Positions 11,068-19,038 of a DNA stretch of 64,000 nt are shown piece after piece. The stretch's first letter is position 1. Each line of letters opens with the position of its first letter. The stretch comes from Tychonema bourrellyi FEM_GT703 (GTDB lineage Bacteria > Cyanobacteriota > Cyanobacteriia > Cyanobacteriales > Microcoleaceae), in contig NZ_NXIB02000003.1 of assembly GCF_002412335.2 (NCBI RefSeq), positions 5,741 to 69,740 on the forward strand. The letters run 5' to 3'. The position numbers and the translations under genes are program-made. Below the pieces are notes generated by a model. It was not told the DNA's origin, made no database searches, and saw only the letters and a list, made by a program, of their open reading frames with translations.

Positions 11068-11814
11068 ATGCACAATAACGACAACCCGATCGCCATTAAT
11101 ACTGACCCAGAACTGGAAAGCCCCTTGGATCAACTCGATGAATCCGAACCCCCGCTGCCAGATCCAGACCAAATGTTACCTTTACTTGAATCGCCCGAAG
11201 CTCAGCACCGGATGATTGCTGCGCGGGCTTTTTGCGAACTGCAAGACGATCGAGCAATTGGGCCTTTAATTAATTTGTTGAGAGACGTCTGCCCCTTGGT
11301 GCGGGTGAGCGCGGCTTATGCTTTGGGGCGAAATCCGAGTCCCGATGCTGTCGAACCGTTGATCCAGCAGCTAAACCGCGATTGGAACGGTTACGTTCGG
11401 AAAGGAGTAGTTTGGGCCCTGGGAAATTGCCGGGATCATCGCGCTTTAGTACCTTTAATTGATGCTTTGAAAACTGATATTTCGGCCGTGCGTTTGTGGG
11501 CCGCCAGTTCCCTTGGTCAGATGGCAAAAGTTGGTTACTACGTGGTGATTGCTGCAATTCCGCCATTGATTCAAGCACTGCGCCGAGATGCTGTGTCTGC
11601 TGTGCGAAGTAACTCCGCTTGGGCGATCGGGCAACTAGCCCGCGAATTGCCGAATAATGTAGTGTACGCCGGCGCGATCGATGCTCTGATTGAAGCCTTA
11701 GAAGAAGACGAAGATATGGGCGTGCGGGAAGACGCTAAATCTTCACTTTTACGAGTTGGCGACCCGCGCGGATTGCAGATAATTGAAGATTTAGAGATGG
11801 AAGGAATTTTGTGA
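11068..11814 (+). CDS. HEAT-repeat protein
   Basis: 248 residues. An acidic, proline-rich N-terminus (about 1-45) is followed by five to six HEAT/PBS-lyase-type helical repeats. Their pattern is AARAFCELQDDRAIGPLINLL, VRVSAAYALGRNP, VRKGVVWALGNC and VRLWAASSLGQM, roughly one per 31 residues. In cyanobacteria this fold occurs in phycobilin lyases (CpcE/F) and NblB-like proteins as well as general scaffolds; nothing here decides among them, and no phycobilisome genes are near. It is probably soluble and binds a partner protein. Confidence 0.8.
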   Translation: MHNNDNPIAINTDPELESPLDQLDESEPPLPDPDQMLPLLESPEAQHRMIAARAFCELQDDRAIGPLINLLRDVCPLVRVSAAYALGRNPSPDAVEPLIQQLNRDWNGYVRKGVVWALGNCRDHRALVPLIDALKTDISAVRLWAASSLGQMAKVGYYVVIAAIPPLIQALRRDAVSAVRSNSAWAIGQLARELPNNVVYAGAIDALIEALEEDEDMGVREDAKSSLLRVGDPRGLQIIEDLEMEGIL

Positions 11815-11855
11815 TATAATTACCATCATTAAACATCATTTACTAATTACCCATT

Positions 11856-12899
11856 ATGAATTTCATCAACCCTAAGACAGATTTTGGTTTCAAAAAAATC
11901 TTTGCTTCGCCCCAGAGTAAAGAAGTTTTGATGAGCTTCCTCAATGCTATGCTCTACAACGGAGAGCCAACAATTCAAGACTTAGAAATCATCGATCCCT
12001 ATGCTGCACCTGCCATTACTGGATTAAAAGACACTTACCTGGATGTCAAAGCAAAAATTACGGGTGGCATAACTGTAATTATTGAAATGCAGGTCATCAA
12101 CGTAGAAGCTTTTACGAAGCGCGTCATCTATAATGCAGCCAAAACCTACGCAACTCAACTCAAACCAAGAGAAGGCTACTCAAAATTAGTTCCTCTAATC
12201 GCTCTGACGATTACAGATTTTGTCTTGTTTGAAAATACCGAGAAATTTCTGTCACATTTCGTCTTCAAAGAAGTAGAAGAAAACTTCGAGTATTATAGAG
12301 AAATAGAGTTAGTGTTTCTCGAACTCCCTAAATTTCACAAAAGATTAGAAGAAGTTGAAAATCTGATTCAAAGCTGGGTTTATTTTATCAAAAATGCTCC
12401 AGATCTAGATCAAATACCGGATAAATTGGCATCAGTACCCGAAATTCAAACAGCTTTTAACATCGCTAACAGATCTAGCTTAAACCTTGACGAGTTACAA
12501 GCATTAGAAAAGCGCGAAATGTTCTTTGAAGACCAGCGGGGTGCTGTTATTAAAGGGATACGAGAAGGTCTCCAAGCAGGTCGCCAAGAAGGTCTCCAAG
12601 CAGGTCGCCAAGAAGGTCGCCAAGAAGGGATACAAGAAGGTCGCCAAGAAGGGATACAAGAAGGTCGCCAAGAAGGTCGCCAAGAAGGTCGCCAAGAAGG
12701 TCGCCAAGAAGGTCTAATTGAGGGGCAAACAGGATTAATCCTGCGTCAAATCGCGCGGCGCACTGGTGAAATTTCACCAGAAATTCAAACTCGCATCCAG
12801 CAGTTATCTCCTCAACAATTAGATAATTTAGGAGAAGTTTTGCTAGATTTTACCAGTCAGGAAGATGTGATAGCTTGGTTGGAGTCAGTGTCAGCATAA
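11856..12899 (+). CDS. Rpn family PD-(D/E)XK nuclease / putative transposase
   Basis: 347 residues. The N-terminal signature (PKTDFGFKKIFAS) and the core YLDVKAKITGGITVIIEMQ place it in the Rpn/PDDEXK_2 family. Probable catalytic residues are Asp63, Glu77 and Gln79. Family knowledge: Rpn proteins promote RecA-independent recombination and are metal-dependent DNases; many cyanobacterial copies are annotated as transposases but are not IS-borne. Residues about 235-287 are a tandem GRQEG/GIQEG/GLQAG tract encoded by 12-bp DNA repeats. A conserved C-terminal helix (RQIARRTGEISPEIQTRIQQ) follows. No inverted repeats or target duplications were found. Confidence 0.88.
   Translation: MNFINPKTDFGFKKIFASPQSKEVLMSFLNAMLYNGEPTIQDLEIIDPYAAPAITGLKDTYLDVKAKITGGITVIIEMQVINVEAFTKRVIYNAAKTYATQLKPREGYSKLVPLIALTITDFVLFENTEKFLSHFVFKEVEENFEYYREIELVFLELPKFHKRLEEVENLIQSWVYFIKNAPDLDQIPDKLASVPEIQTAFNIANRSSLNLDELQALEKREMFFEDQRGAVIKGIREGLQAGRQEGLQAGRQEGRQEGIQEGRQEGIQEGRQEGRQEGRQEGRQEGLIEGQTGLILRQIARRTGEISPEIQTRIQQLSPQQLDNLGEVLLDFTSQEDVIAWLESVSA
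12562..12714 (+). repeat. 12-bp tandem repeat (GGTCGCCAAGAA and variants) within the Rpn gene
   Basis: About a dozen 12-bp steps, GGTCGCCAAGAA alternating with GGTCTCCAAGCA and GGGATACAAGAA, encode the Gly-x-Gln-Glu helix-prone linker. Each step is in frame, so gain or loss changes linker length without disrupting the gene. Confidence 0.9.
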
Positions 12900-12924
12900 T
12901 TTTTTTAATCTAATCATAATTAAG

Positions 12925-13120
12925 TTCGTAGTGAGGACTTTAGTCCTCTCTTTCATAAAACTTACCCATCGGGGCTTAGAAACCGGGTTTTTTGAGGAAA
13001 ATAATTCGTAGTCACCAACAGGTTAGATAAAAAACCCGGTTTCTTTGTCGAAGTGCGTAAGTCCTTTGTTTGATTTTAGGAATAAGGACTCTTCGTCCTT
13101 ACTACAAAAAGGTTTTATTG
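12925..13120. repeat. Clustered imperfect palindromes between convergent genes
   Basis: Two nested inverted repeats: GTAGTGAGGACTTTAGTCCT with AAGGACTCTTCGTCCTTACT at the outer ends, and GAAACCGGGTTTTTT pairing with AAAAAACCCGGTTTC inside. The outer motif recurs at 20862-21050. The cluster lies between the 3' ends of convergent genes and may double as a bidirectional terminator. Confidence 0.7.
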
Positions 13121-13134
13121 TCGGTTACAAACAG

Positions 13135-13908
13135 CTAATCTAACAAGTCAGGTTCCCGACGCACTATCATGTCATAAAGCGGTTGAAAGCTAAACCATCC
13201 CATGCGGTGCGAACCTACTTGCTGCTGTGTCAAACGCGCGCATTCCGGTTTAATCGAAATAGGTTTTCCCGCTGCTTCGGCCATCAACTGCGCTTGACAA
13301 GAACGTTCCATTGCAATAAACCACCAAGCCGCTTCATCTACAGTTTCACCTACTGTTAAAAGTCCGTGATTTTGTAAAATTATCGCTTTTTTGTCACCTA
13401 AAGTTTTGGCAATGCGCTTGGCTTCTTCTATTTCCAAAACTACTCCAGTGTAATCATCAAATAAAGCGTGATTTTCGTAAAAAGAACAAGCATCTTGAGT
13501 CAGCGGGTCTAGCAGGCGACCCAAACTCGACCAACTTTTACCGTAGGGAGAATGGGCGTGGGCGGCTGCTATTACGTCGGGGCGGGCGGCGTGGACTTGG
13601 GAATGAATGGCAAAAGCTGCTTCGTTGACAGGTTTGTTTCCTTCCACAACTTCGCCTTTGTGGTTGACTAAAATTAGATCGCTGACTCGAATTAAACTAA
13701 AGTGCATTCCAAAAGAATTAACCCAGAAATGATCGAGGAGTTCGGGGTCACGAACTGTAATATGTCCGGCAATTCCTTCGCTGAAACCAAACTTGCCAAA
13801 TAATCTTAAAGCAGCGGCTAGACGCTCTTTTCGGTGGCGACGTTCTTCTTCTATCGAGTTGAATGTCAGTGGTTTAATAACGACTTTCGGAACTTTTATG
13901 TCAATCAT
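13135..13908 (-). CDS. Class II aldolase/adducin family protein
   Basis: 257 residues covering the whole family fold. The zinc ligands are visible: His117 and His119 in AAHAHSPYG and His181 in ILQNHGLLTVG; Glu96 in PVNEAAF is the likely catalytic acid. FGFSEGIAGHITVRDP is the family N-terminal block binding substrate phosphate or carboxylate. Members include fuculose- and ribulose-phosphate aldolases and MtnB; the longer form with the SFGMHFSLIRVSDLILV block matches the adducin-like sugar aldolase group of unknown substrate. An mtnD gene lies 18 kb away, but there is no direct linkage to methionine salvage. Confidence 0.9.
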   Translation of the reverse strand: MIDIKVPKVVIKPLTFNSIEEERRHRKERLAAALRLFGKFGFSEGIAGHITVRDPELLDHFWVNSFGMHFSLIRVSDLILVNHKGEVVEGNKPVNEAAFAIHSQVHAARPDVIAAAHAHSPYGKSWSSLGRLLDPLTQDACSFYENHALFDDYTGVVLEIEEAKRIAKTLGDKKAIILQNHGLLTVGETVDEAAWWFIAMERSCQAQLMAEAAGKPISIKPECARLTQQQVGSHRMGWFSFQPLYDMIVRREPDLLD

Positions 13909-13980
13909 AATTGGTAATTACTAAGGTAATTTGCAAAGGTTAAATTATGCTTCTTCCTTCTTCCTTCTTCCTTCATACTA

Positions 13981-15228
13981 TCATTTGCCGATCGCGATCC
14001 CGGCCAACCACGCTGTAGTCCAAGCACTTTGGAAGTTGAAGCCGCCTGTCACGCCATCGATATCCAAGATTTCGCCAGCAAAATAAAGTCCGGGACAGTG
14101 GCGACTTTCCATTGTCTTGAAATCGACTTCTTTTAAGTTAACGCCGCCGCAGGTGACGAATTCTTCTTTGAATGCGCCTTTTCCGGCGATTTGATATTCA
14201 CCTTGGACGAGCTCTTGCAGGAGTTTATCGAGGGTTTTGTTGGGGATGTCCGCCCAGCGTTTTGGCTCGTCAATACCGATCGCACTTGTCAAACGTTCCC
14301 ACAGGCGGCGCGGAATCGGAAACGGACAACTAGAGACAACCAATCGCTGGGACAACTGGGACTTCACCCCTAGCAATTGCTGGCGCAAAACTTCTGGATT
14401 GTACTGGGGGAGCCAATTAATTAAGACAGATGTTTGATAATGGCGATCGTGCAAAAATCTCGCACCCCAAGCCGAAAGTTTGAGTACAGCAGGCCCGCTC
14501 AAACCCCAATGAGTAATTAGCAAAGGCCCGCTTTGTTCTAATTTTGCCGCTGGCAATTTTACCTTAGCATTAGCAACAGAAACTCCGGCTAAATCTTGAA
14601 TTCTGCGATCGGAAATGTTAAAAGTAAATAGAGAAGGAACAGGCGGTTCCACGGTATGACCTAAATCTTTTGCCCACTTGAAACCAGAGGGATTGCTACC
14701 AGTAGCGAGGATGAGGCGATCGCACTTTAATTGCTCCCCCGACTTAAACACAATTTCAAACGTAGGGGCGGTGCCCCCGTGCCCGCCCTCCCCGATATCC
14801 GATGTTAATTTCTTGACTGAAACTACCGCATCACCAGTGCGAATTTGCACACCAGCATCCTCCGCGGCCCGGATCAAACAGTTAACAATTGTCGCGGAAT
14901 CGTCGGTAACAGGAAACATTCGTCCGTCTGCTTCTGTTTTCAATATAACAGAATGACTGGCAAACCATTCGACAGTATCACGAGGTTGAAATCTAGTAAA
15001 AGCACCGCGCAGAGCTTTCCCTCCTCTGGGGTAATTCTGCACTAAAATAGCGGGGTCAAAACAAGCGTGAGTGGCGTTACAGCGCCCGCCACCAGAGATG
15101 CGAACTTTTGCCAGAACTTGCCGGCCAGCTTCTAGTAAAGTGACGCGGGCTTGCGGGTAAGTTTGAGCACAAGTAATTGCACTAAAAAAACCCGCAGCAC
15201 CGCCGCCTATGACTGTAATTTTGAGCAT
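13981..15228 (-). CDS. NAD(P)/FAD-dependent oxidoreductase, BaiN/HI0933-like
   Basis: 415 residues from the ATG at 15228; an in-frame GTG at 15252 directly abuts the rubredoxin stop. The N-terminus is a dinucleotide-binding fold (ITVIGGGAAGFFSAI) and the middle has the family block KVRISGGGRCNATHA. The C-terminal CPGLYFAGEILDIDGVTGGFNFQSAW closes the FAD site. Family members are flavoproteins of mostly unknown substrate (one bacterial member reduces bile-acid intermediates). The rubredoxin immediately upstream in the same direction suggests that it supplies or takes electrons. Confidence 0.9.
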   Translation of the reverse strand: MLKITVIGGGAAGFFSAITCAQTYPQARVTLLEAGRQVLAKVRISGGGRCNATHACFDPAILVQNYPRGGKALRGAFTRFQPRDTVEWFASHSVILKTEADGRMFPVTDDSATIVNCLIRAAEDAGVQIRTGDAVVSVKKLTSDIGEGGHGGTAPTFEIVFKSGEQLKCDRLILATGSNPSGFKWAKDLGHTVEPPVPSLFTFNISDRRIQDLAGVSVANAKVKLPAAKLEQSGPLLITHWGLSGPAVLKLSAWGARFLHDRHYQTSVLINWLPQYNPEVLRQQLLGVKSQLSQRLVVSSCPFPIPRRLWERLTSAIGIDEPKRWADIPNKTLDKLLQELVQGEYQIAGKGAFKEEFVTCGGVNLKEVDFKTMESRHCPGLYFAGEILDIDGVTGGFNFQSAWTTAWLAGIAIGK

Positions 15229-15252
15229 TCGATCGGACAAATTATTTCTCAC

Positions 15253-15414
15253 TTATTCTTCTGGTTCAAAATCGGATTTTTCCACCCCGCAAGTGGGACA
15301 AACCCAATCGTCGGGAATCTCTTCAAAGGGAGTACCCGCCGGTATTCCCCCGTCGGGGTCGCCTTCTTCCGGGTCGTAGACGTAAGCGCAAACCGTACAG
15401 ACGTATTTTTGCAT
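15253..15414 (-). CDS. Rubredoxin (53 residues)
   Basis: A complete small ORF, ATG at 15414 and TAA at 15253-15255. Two CxxC pairs, [17 protein letters not shown] and [14 protein letters not shown], give the four-cysteine FeS4 site; the [18 protein letters not shown] block between them is diagnostic. There is no membrane anchor, unlike the photosystem-associated cyanobacterial RubA, so this is the soluble type. It is the first gene of a two-gene unit with the BaiN-like flavoprotein, whose alternative GTG touches its stop codon. A plausible -10/-35 lies at 15450-15478. Confidence 0.95.
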   Translation of the reverse strand: MQKYVCTVCAYVYDPEEGDPDGGIPAGTPFEEIPDDWVCPTCGVEKSDFEPEE

Positions 15415-15449
15415 TTGAAAAATCCACTTTCAATATTGTAAGCCTCTAG

Positions 15450-15478
15450 ATTGTACTTGACAACGCAACTTAGTGCAA
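15450..15478 (-). promoter_or_regulatory. Candidate sigma-70-type promoter for rubredoxin-flavoprotein unit
   Basis: On the minus strand TTGCAC (15473-15478) and TACAAT (15450-15455) are separated by 17 bp, close to consensus. The leader to the rubredoxin ATG would be about 30 nt. Sequence match only. Confidence 0.5.
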
Positions 15479-15581
15479 TACCGATTTCAAAAAATTACCC
15501 TTTTTTAGGAAAGTTCCAAACTATTAGAGATTCAGTCTTTTACAATCTAAAATCTAAAATCTAAAATCCAAAATAGCACAA

Positions 15582-15607
15582 GCCTCTAGAACCAAAATTC
15601 TAGAGGC
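15582..15607. terminator. Strong hairpin GCCTCTAGAA/TTCTAGAGGC
   Basis: A perfect 10-bp inverted repeat with a 6-nt loop, downstream of the remnant at 15679-15834. Neither side has a long T-run, so its role as a terminator is uncertain. A partial copy of one arm (AGCCTCTAGA) also occurs near 15441. Confidence 0.5.
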
Positions 15608-15678
15608 TGGATTCTATCTTTTATGAGTTTACCACTTTCTAGCAACAGTTGAAATTCGCCAGTTCTGTCGGCTGGAAA

Positions 15679-15834
15679 TTATGCGATCGCCAGAAATTCC
15701 CCTGCTTCGACGCGGGTTTGATAGATGGTTGCTTTGTCTTCGGGCATTCCCAAAGCGACTAAAGCCGAAACTAAACCAGCACCAGCCGAACCTGTGATCG
15801 CACCTTTATTTCCAGTTATTAACCCAATTCTCAA
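15679..15834 (-). pseudogene. C-terminal remnant of a glycine-rich general-stress-protein-like gene
   Basis: The minus strand reads [19 protein letters not shown] then [20 protein letters not shown] followed by a stop. This matches the glycine-zipper plus 'P-E-E/D...Y...V..G..L' C-terminus of general-stress/DUF1269-like proteins of cyanobacteria. Upstream in this frame comes a TAA just before 15838, and no ATG opens the frame, so only about 50 residues survive. The rest of the gene is absent between here and the SLH gene, indicating deletion. Family assignment is from memory of the motif. Confidence 0.5.
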
Positions 15835-15926
15835 AAATGAGTATTAGATTTGATTGGAATACCTGATATTATGTAAACCGGGCGTAAGTTTCGATCGCAA
15901 ATTCGCACTCTAAAGGAGGCTGTTGT

Positions 15927-17408
15927 ATGGTTCGATCGCAAAAATGGCAAACTTTCATCGCTTTAGTGGTAGCCTTGGGCATCATCCTCGGAAATTGGGT
16001 CTTCCCAGGGCTGAATACAGGGCCCGCATTTGCTCAAGCTAAATTTAAGGATGTGAAAGACCATTGGGCTCAAGCTTGTATTGAAGAATTGGCGGAGAAA
16101 AAAATCATCACTGGCTACTATGAAGACGGCAGTTTTCGGCCGAGTCGCCCCGTCAGTCGTGCTGAGTTTGCGGCGATGCTTCGCAAGGCTTTTCCAGATG
16201 CCAAAACCGTCCGCAATCCGATTAGTTTTGTGGATATCCCTACGACTTATTGGGGTTTCAAAGTGATTCGAGAAGCTTATCAAACAGGTTTTCTGTCCGG
16301 TTACAGCGGCAGTATTTTTAACCCGACTTTAAATATACCTCGCTGGCAGGTTTTGGTAGCTTTAAGCAGCGGATTGAAGTATTCCCCTGCGGGGCAGGCG
16401 GCTGAGATTTTGGATGCGACTTTTGAGGATGCGCGGGCAATTCCCGAACTGGCCAGAAATGCGATCGCCGCCGCCGCAGAAAAACAACTTGTAGTCAATT
16501 ATCCCGCAGTCAAACAACTCGAGCCCACACGCAATGCGACTCGCGCCGAAGTAGCAACTTTCCTCTGTCAAGCAATCGCCAAACCGGGACAAACAGCCTT
16601 AGTTCCTTCTCAATATATCGCGCAAGTTCCGCCGGATATGGGGCTACCGAAAACTACAGAAATCTCGGAATCCGGTAAAATCAGGGCGGAAGTTTCTTTC
16701 GTGAAGGAAGAAGAAAATGCTAAAAATATCCGCATTAAAATTATCCGAGATGGTCAAGCTTCATTGGAAGAAACCGTGCTGATTCCGACTCGTTCTCTAG
16801 TAGACAACCCGGACAAAAAAGCCAGCGAGGAAGTTTCGGAAGGGCGTTTGTTATCGCTGCGAGTCCGCGATTTGGACGGCGACAAAGAGCCGGAAGTGCT
16901 CGCAGATTTAGTGTCAACAAAAAGTGGTGTCCGCTGCTGCAATTATTCATTTATTTATCGCTACGAACCTGCGACCAAGAAATATACTCACATTAAGCAT
17001 TTTTGGGGCAATGTGAGTTACGAAATTGTCGATTACGGCAAAAATGATCTCCCGAAATTCAAGAGCTTAGACGGGCGATTTTCCGAGGCTTTTACGAATT
17101 ATGCTGATTCTCGGTTGCCGCTGCAAATTTGGCAGTATCGCCAAGGTAAAATGCTGAATGTAACTAAGCAGTATCCGGTGCAAGTATATACGAATTCCTG
17201 TGAACTTTGGCTGGAATCTAACAAGCGTTTGAGTGAAGATGGGGAGGCAAAAGGGGTGTTGGCGGCTTACATGGCGAACCAGTATGTATTGGGGCAAGAG
17301 ATGGAAAGTTGGCAGTTATTGGAGAGGGTTTACCAAGCAGCAGATCGCACTCAATTTTTTGGGCAACTGCGGGAGTTTTTGGTAAGTACGGGTTATGCTA
17401 GTAAGTAG
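15927..17408 (+). CDS. S-layer homology (SLH) domain protein, exported
   Basis: 493 residues with a Sec signal peptide (about 1-36, ending GPAFAQA). Three SLH domains follow: FKDVKDHWAQACIEELAEK (about 40-85), FVDIPTTYWGFKVIREAYQ (about 100-145) and a third near 165-215 with LEPTRNATRAEVATFLCQA. SLH domains bind peptidoglycan-linked polymer in the periplasm. The C-terminal half (about 230-493) lacks the OprB porin barrel seen in many cyanobacterial SLH proteins; instead it has a small mixed domain with RVRDLDGDKEPEVLADL. A strong Shine-Dalgarno AAAGGAGG (15913-15920) fixes the start. Confidence 0.88.
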   Translation: MVRSQKWQTFIALVVALGIILGNWVFPGLNTGPAFAQAKFKDVKDHWAQACIEELAEKKIITGYYEDGSFRPSRPVSRAEFAAMLRKAFPDAKTVRNPISFVDIPTTYWGFKVIREAYQTGFLSGYSGSIFNPTLNIPRWQVLVALSSGLKYSPAGQAAEILDATFEDARAIPELARNAIAAAAEKQLVVNYPAVKQLEPTRNATRAEVATFLCQAIAKPGQTALVPSQYIAQVPPDMGLPKTTEISESGKIRAEVSFVKEEENAKNIRIKIIRDGQASLEETVLIPTRSLVDNPDKKASEEVSEGRLLSLRVRDLDGDKEPEVLADLVSTKSGVRCCNYSFIYRYEPATKKYTHIKHFWGNVSYEIVDYGKNDLPKFKSLDGRFSEAFTNYADSRLPLQIWQYRQGKMLNVTKQYPVQVYTNSCELWLESNKRLSEDGEAKGVLAAYMANQYVLGQEMESWQLLERVYQAADRTQFFGQLREFLVSTGYASK

Positions 17409-17463
17409 ATTTGGAGGTTTTTAACCGCAGATGAAAGCGGATTAACGCGGATTGCGATTTGTC

Positions 17464-17535
17464 GTTGGGTGGGGGCGGGTTTATCTAGATTGTTGGTCAT
17501 TGTTATATATGGTTGGTGAACCCGCCCCTACAGAA
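17464..17535. repeat. Dispersed palindromic element (GGGGGCGGGTTTA...AACCCGCCCCTACAGAAT)
   Basis: Arms GGGGGCGGGTTTA and TGAACCCGCCCCTAC enclose an A/T-rich loop. Very similar elements lie at 61226-61292, and related ones at 44813-44933 and 62078-62165. Non-coding. Confidence 0.8.
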
Positions 17536-17670
17536 TTCAAATATAAATCACTTAAAATGTTATATCCACGTGCACCTTGGAAGTTGCAAGGGTACGCGAT
17601 CGCAACTTGACAATTGGTAGTAGGGACTACGATTCAGCGCACCCTACATATCGCAGAGTGCGCTGCTGAG

Positions 17671-18600
17671 TTAAGATTCTGTTTGATTGTTAGGGTCAAA
17701 ACGAGCTAGTAATTGCGATCGATCGAGCAGCATAATCAGCCGCGTGCGATCGAGGGGTTCTAGTTGAATCAAAGGCTCGATTATTTGGGCTAGTTCTTCA
17801 TCAATCTCACTAAATTTTACTTGTAGCAGATTCTCAACCATCAGGCGTTGAGCGCGCTGAATACCTTCCTGGATACCTTGCTGCATACCTCGTTGAGTTG
17901 CATCTTCCAGTCGTTGCAAGTAAAGGGGTGACAGTTCCATAATTAACTCCCGATCTTCTCGATCTATGTCTTGGCGGACTTCTAAAATCGTTCGCAAGTT
18001 GTACAACAATTCTAACGCATTCAAGCGAAACACATTATCTGAGGGTAATTCTCTCAATTCGGCAACAGCTTGCTTCTGCACGTTTCCTTTCCCTAAAACT
18101 CTCAGCCACAGCGTTTCTGGAGTGCGGGGGAGTTGGTGAATGACAACGATTGCTGCTTTCAGAGACGGGCCCAGGAAATAAACTCCATTTACCCAATTTT
18201 CCGGTTCGGAAATTGCTCGAAATCCAGCTAGCAGAGGATCGGAAACAGTCGGCGACAGTATCCACAATTGGGGCAAGTCTGCCTCTGCAATTCTGGTATT
18301 TTCTCTAGCTGCGATGCGTTCAAATTCGGCGTGGAGGTCAAAGAGTTTCCCCAGACAACTGCGAATTTCTCCGGGTTGGACTGGACTGCGGAATGGTTCA
18401 AATACAGCGGGTTTTGCTGCGATTTGACCCAGAAGGCCAAGGGCTGTTGCTTCGATTTCCGGTTCCGCTTTCGGGGAAAATAAAACATCAAGCTGTCTCA
18501 CTTCTCCAGCAATGTCGCGGCTGGTTTCTACATTACCGAGAGGAGTTAATAGTTCTTTGAGATACTGTTTGGCAAATTGGTCGTGGATGAATCGGGTCAT
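17671..18600 (-). CDS. Cyanobacterial PD-(D/E)XK-like protein of the Rpn/DUF4351-type group
   Basis: 309 residues from the ATG at 18600; the frame extends 11 codons further without a better start. The opening TRFIHDQFAKQYLKELL and EVRQLDVLFSP are typical of a large cyanobacterial paralogue family, often mislabelled flagellar assembly protein H. This family has a nuclease-like N-terminal core and a charged coiled tail (here GMQQGIQEGIQRAQRLMVEN, about 260-280, short Gly-x-x repeats as in Rpn proteins). In the core the Asp of QLDVLF is a plausible catalytic residue; the E-x-K partner is not obvious, so activity is doubtful. There is no link to flagella. Confidence 0.7.
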   Translation of the reverse strand: MTRFIHDQFAKQYLKELLTPLGNVETSRDIAGEVRQLDVLFSPKAEPEIEATALGLLGQIAAKPAVFEPFRSPVQPGEIRSCLGKLFDLHAEFERIAARENTRIAEADLPQLWILSPTVSDPLLAGFRAISEPENWVNGVYFLGPSLKAAIVVIHQLPRTPETLWLRVLGKGNVQKQAVAELRELPSDNVFRLNALELLYNLRTILEVRQDIDREDRELIMELSPLYLQRLEDATQRGMQQGIQEGIQRAQRLMVENLLQVKFSEIDEELAQIIEPLIQLEPLDRTRLIMLLDRSQLLARFDPNNQTES

Positions 18601-18629
18601 GCAATTTTCGATTTTCGATTTTAAAACTA

Positions 18630-18657
18630 TCAACTGTCAACTGTCAACTGTCAACTG
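18630..18657. repeat. Heptamer repeat CAACTGT
   Basis: Four steps of TCAACTG. The last codons of the neighbouring hypothetical gene (ending TVDS) are encoded inside it, so the C-terminus of that protein is set by the repeat. Confidence 0.8.
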
Positions 18658-19038
18658 TTTGCAGCATTTACCTTCACAGTTGCGCTGACTGCGAATGCAG
18701 CCGTACTCCTCAAAACGCTGGCTGTGTTTCCGAACAGTAGGATAGGCCAGTAAATTTAAAGGAACTCCGGTTAGTTTGTAAAACAATCGCCCAGCAGCAT
18801 GAAGAATATCCCAAATTTCACTCAAACTAGGTTCTGAAACAAACTCTCCTATTTCATCTGTTAAGGCAACCCACTGCGATCGCACGGTAGAATTGTGACA
18901 ATCATCAAATACTGACATACCTTTTTGGTAGTTTTGCAACATTTTATTTATATATTCAATCAAATTAGCCTTAGCTCTGATAATATCATAGCTTAATCTG
19001 AGATTACAATCATCCGGTATTTTAAGGAAATTAGCCAT
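18637..19038 (-). CDS. Hypothetical protein divergent to proS
   Basis: 133 residues, no family recognised. It has a helical N-terminal half ([21 protein letters not shown]), a conserved-looking middle ([16 protein letters not shown]) and a basic Cys-containing C-terminus ([16 protein letters not shown]). The given ATG (19038) overlaps the proS ATG in the palindrome CATG, so its upstream signals would lie inside proS. The next in-frame Met is at residue 33. The middle part looks like a real protein; the start is uncertain. Confidence 0.6.
   Translation of the reverse strand: MANFLKIPDDCNLRLSYDIIRAKANLIEYINKMLQNYQKGMSVFDDCHNSTVRSQWVALTDEIGEFVSEPSLSEIWDILHAAGRLFYKLTGVPLNLLAYPTVRKHSQRFEEYGCIRSQRNCEGKCCKQLTVDS

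Noticed and set aside
12504-12777. Repeat ORFs on both strands around the GRQE tract
   Set aside because: Translations of the 12-bp repeat in other frames.
11856-12899. Rpn gene as evidence of an insertion sequence
   Set aside because: No terminal inverted repeats or target duplication; Rpn proteins are not IS transposases in the classical sense.
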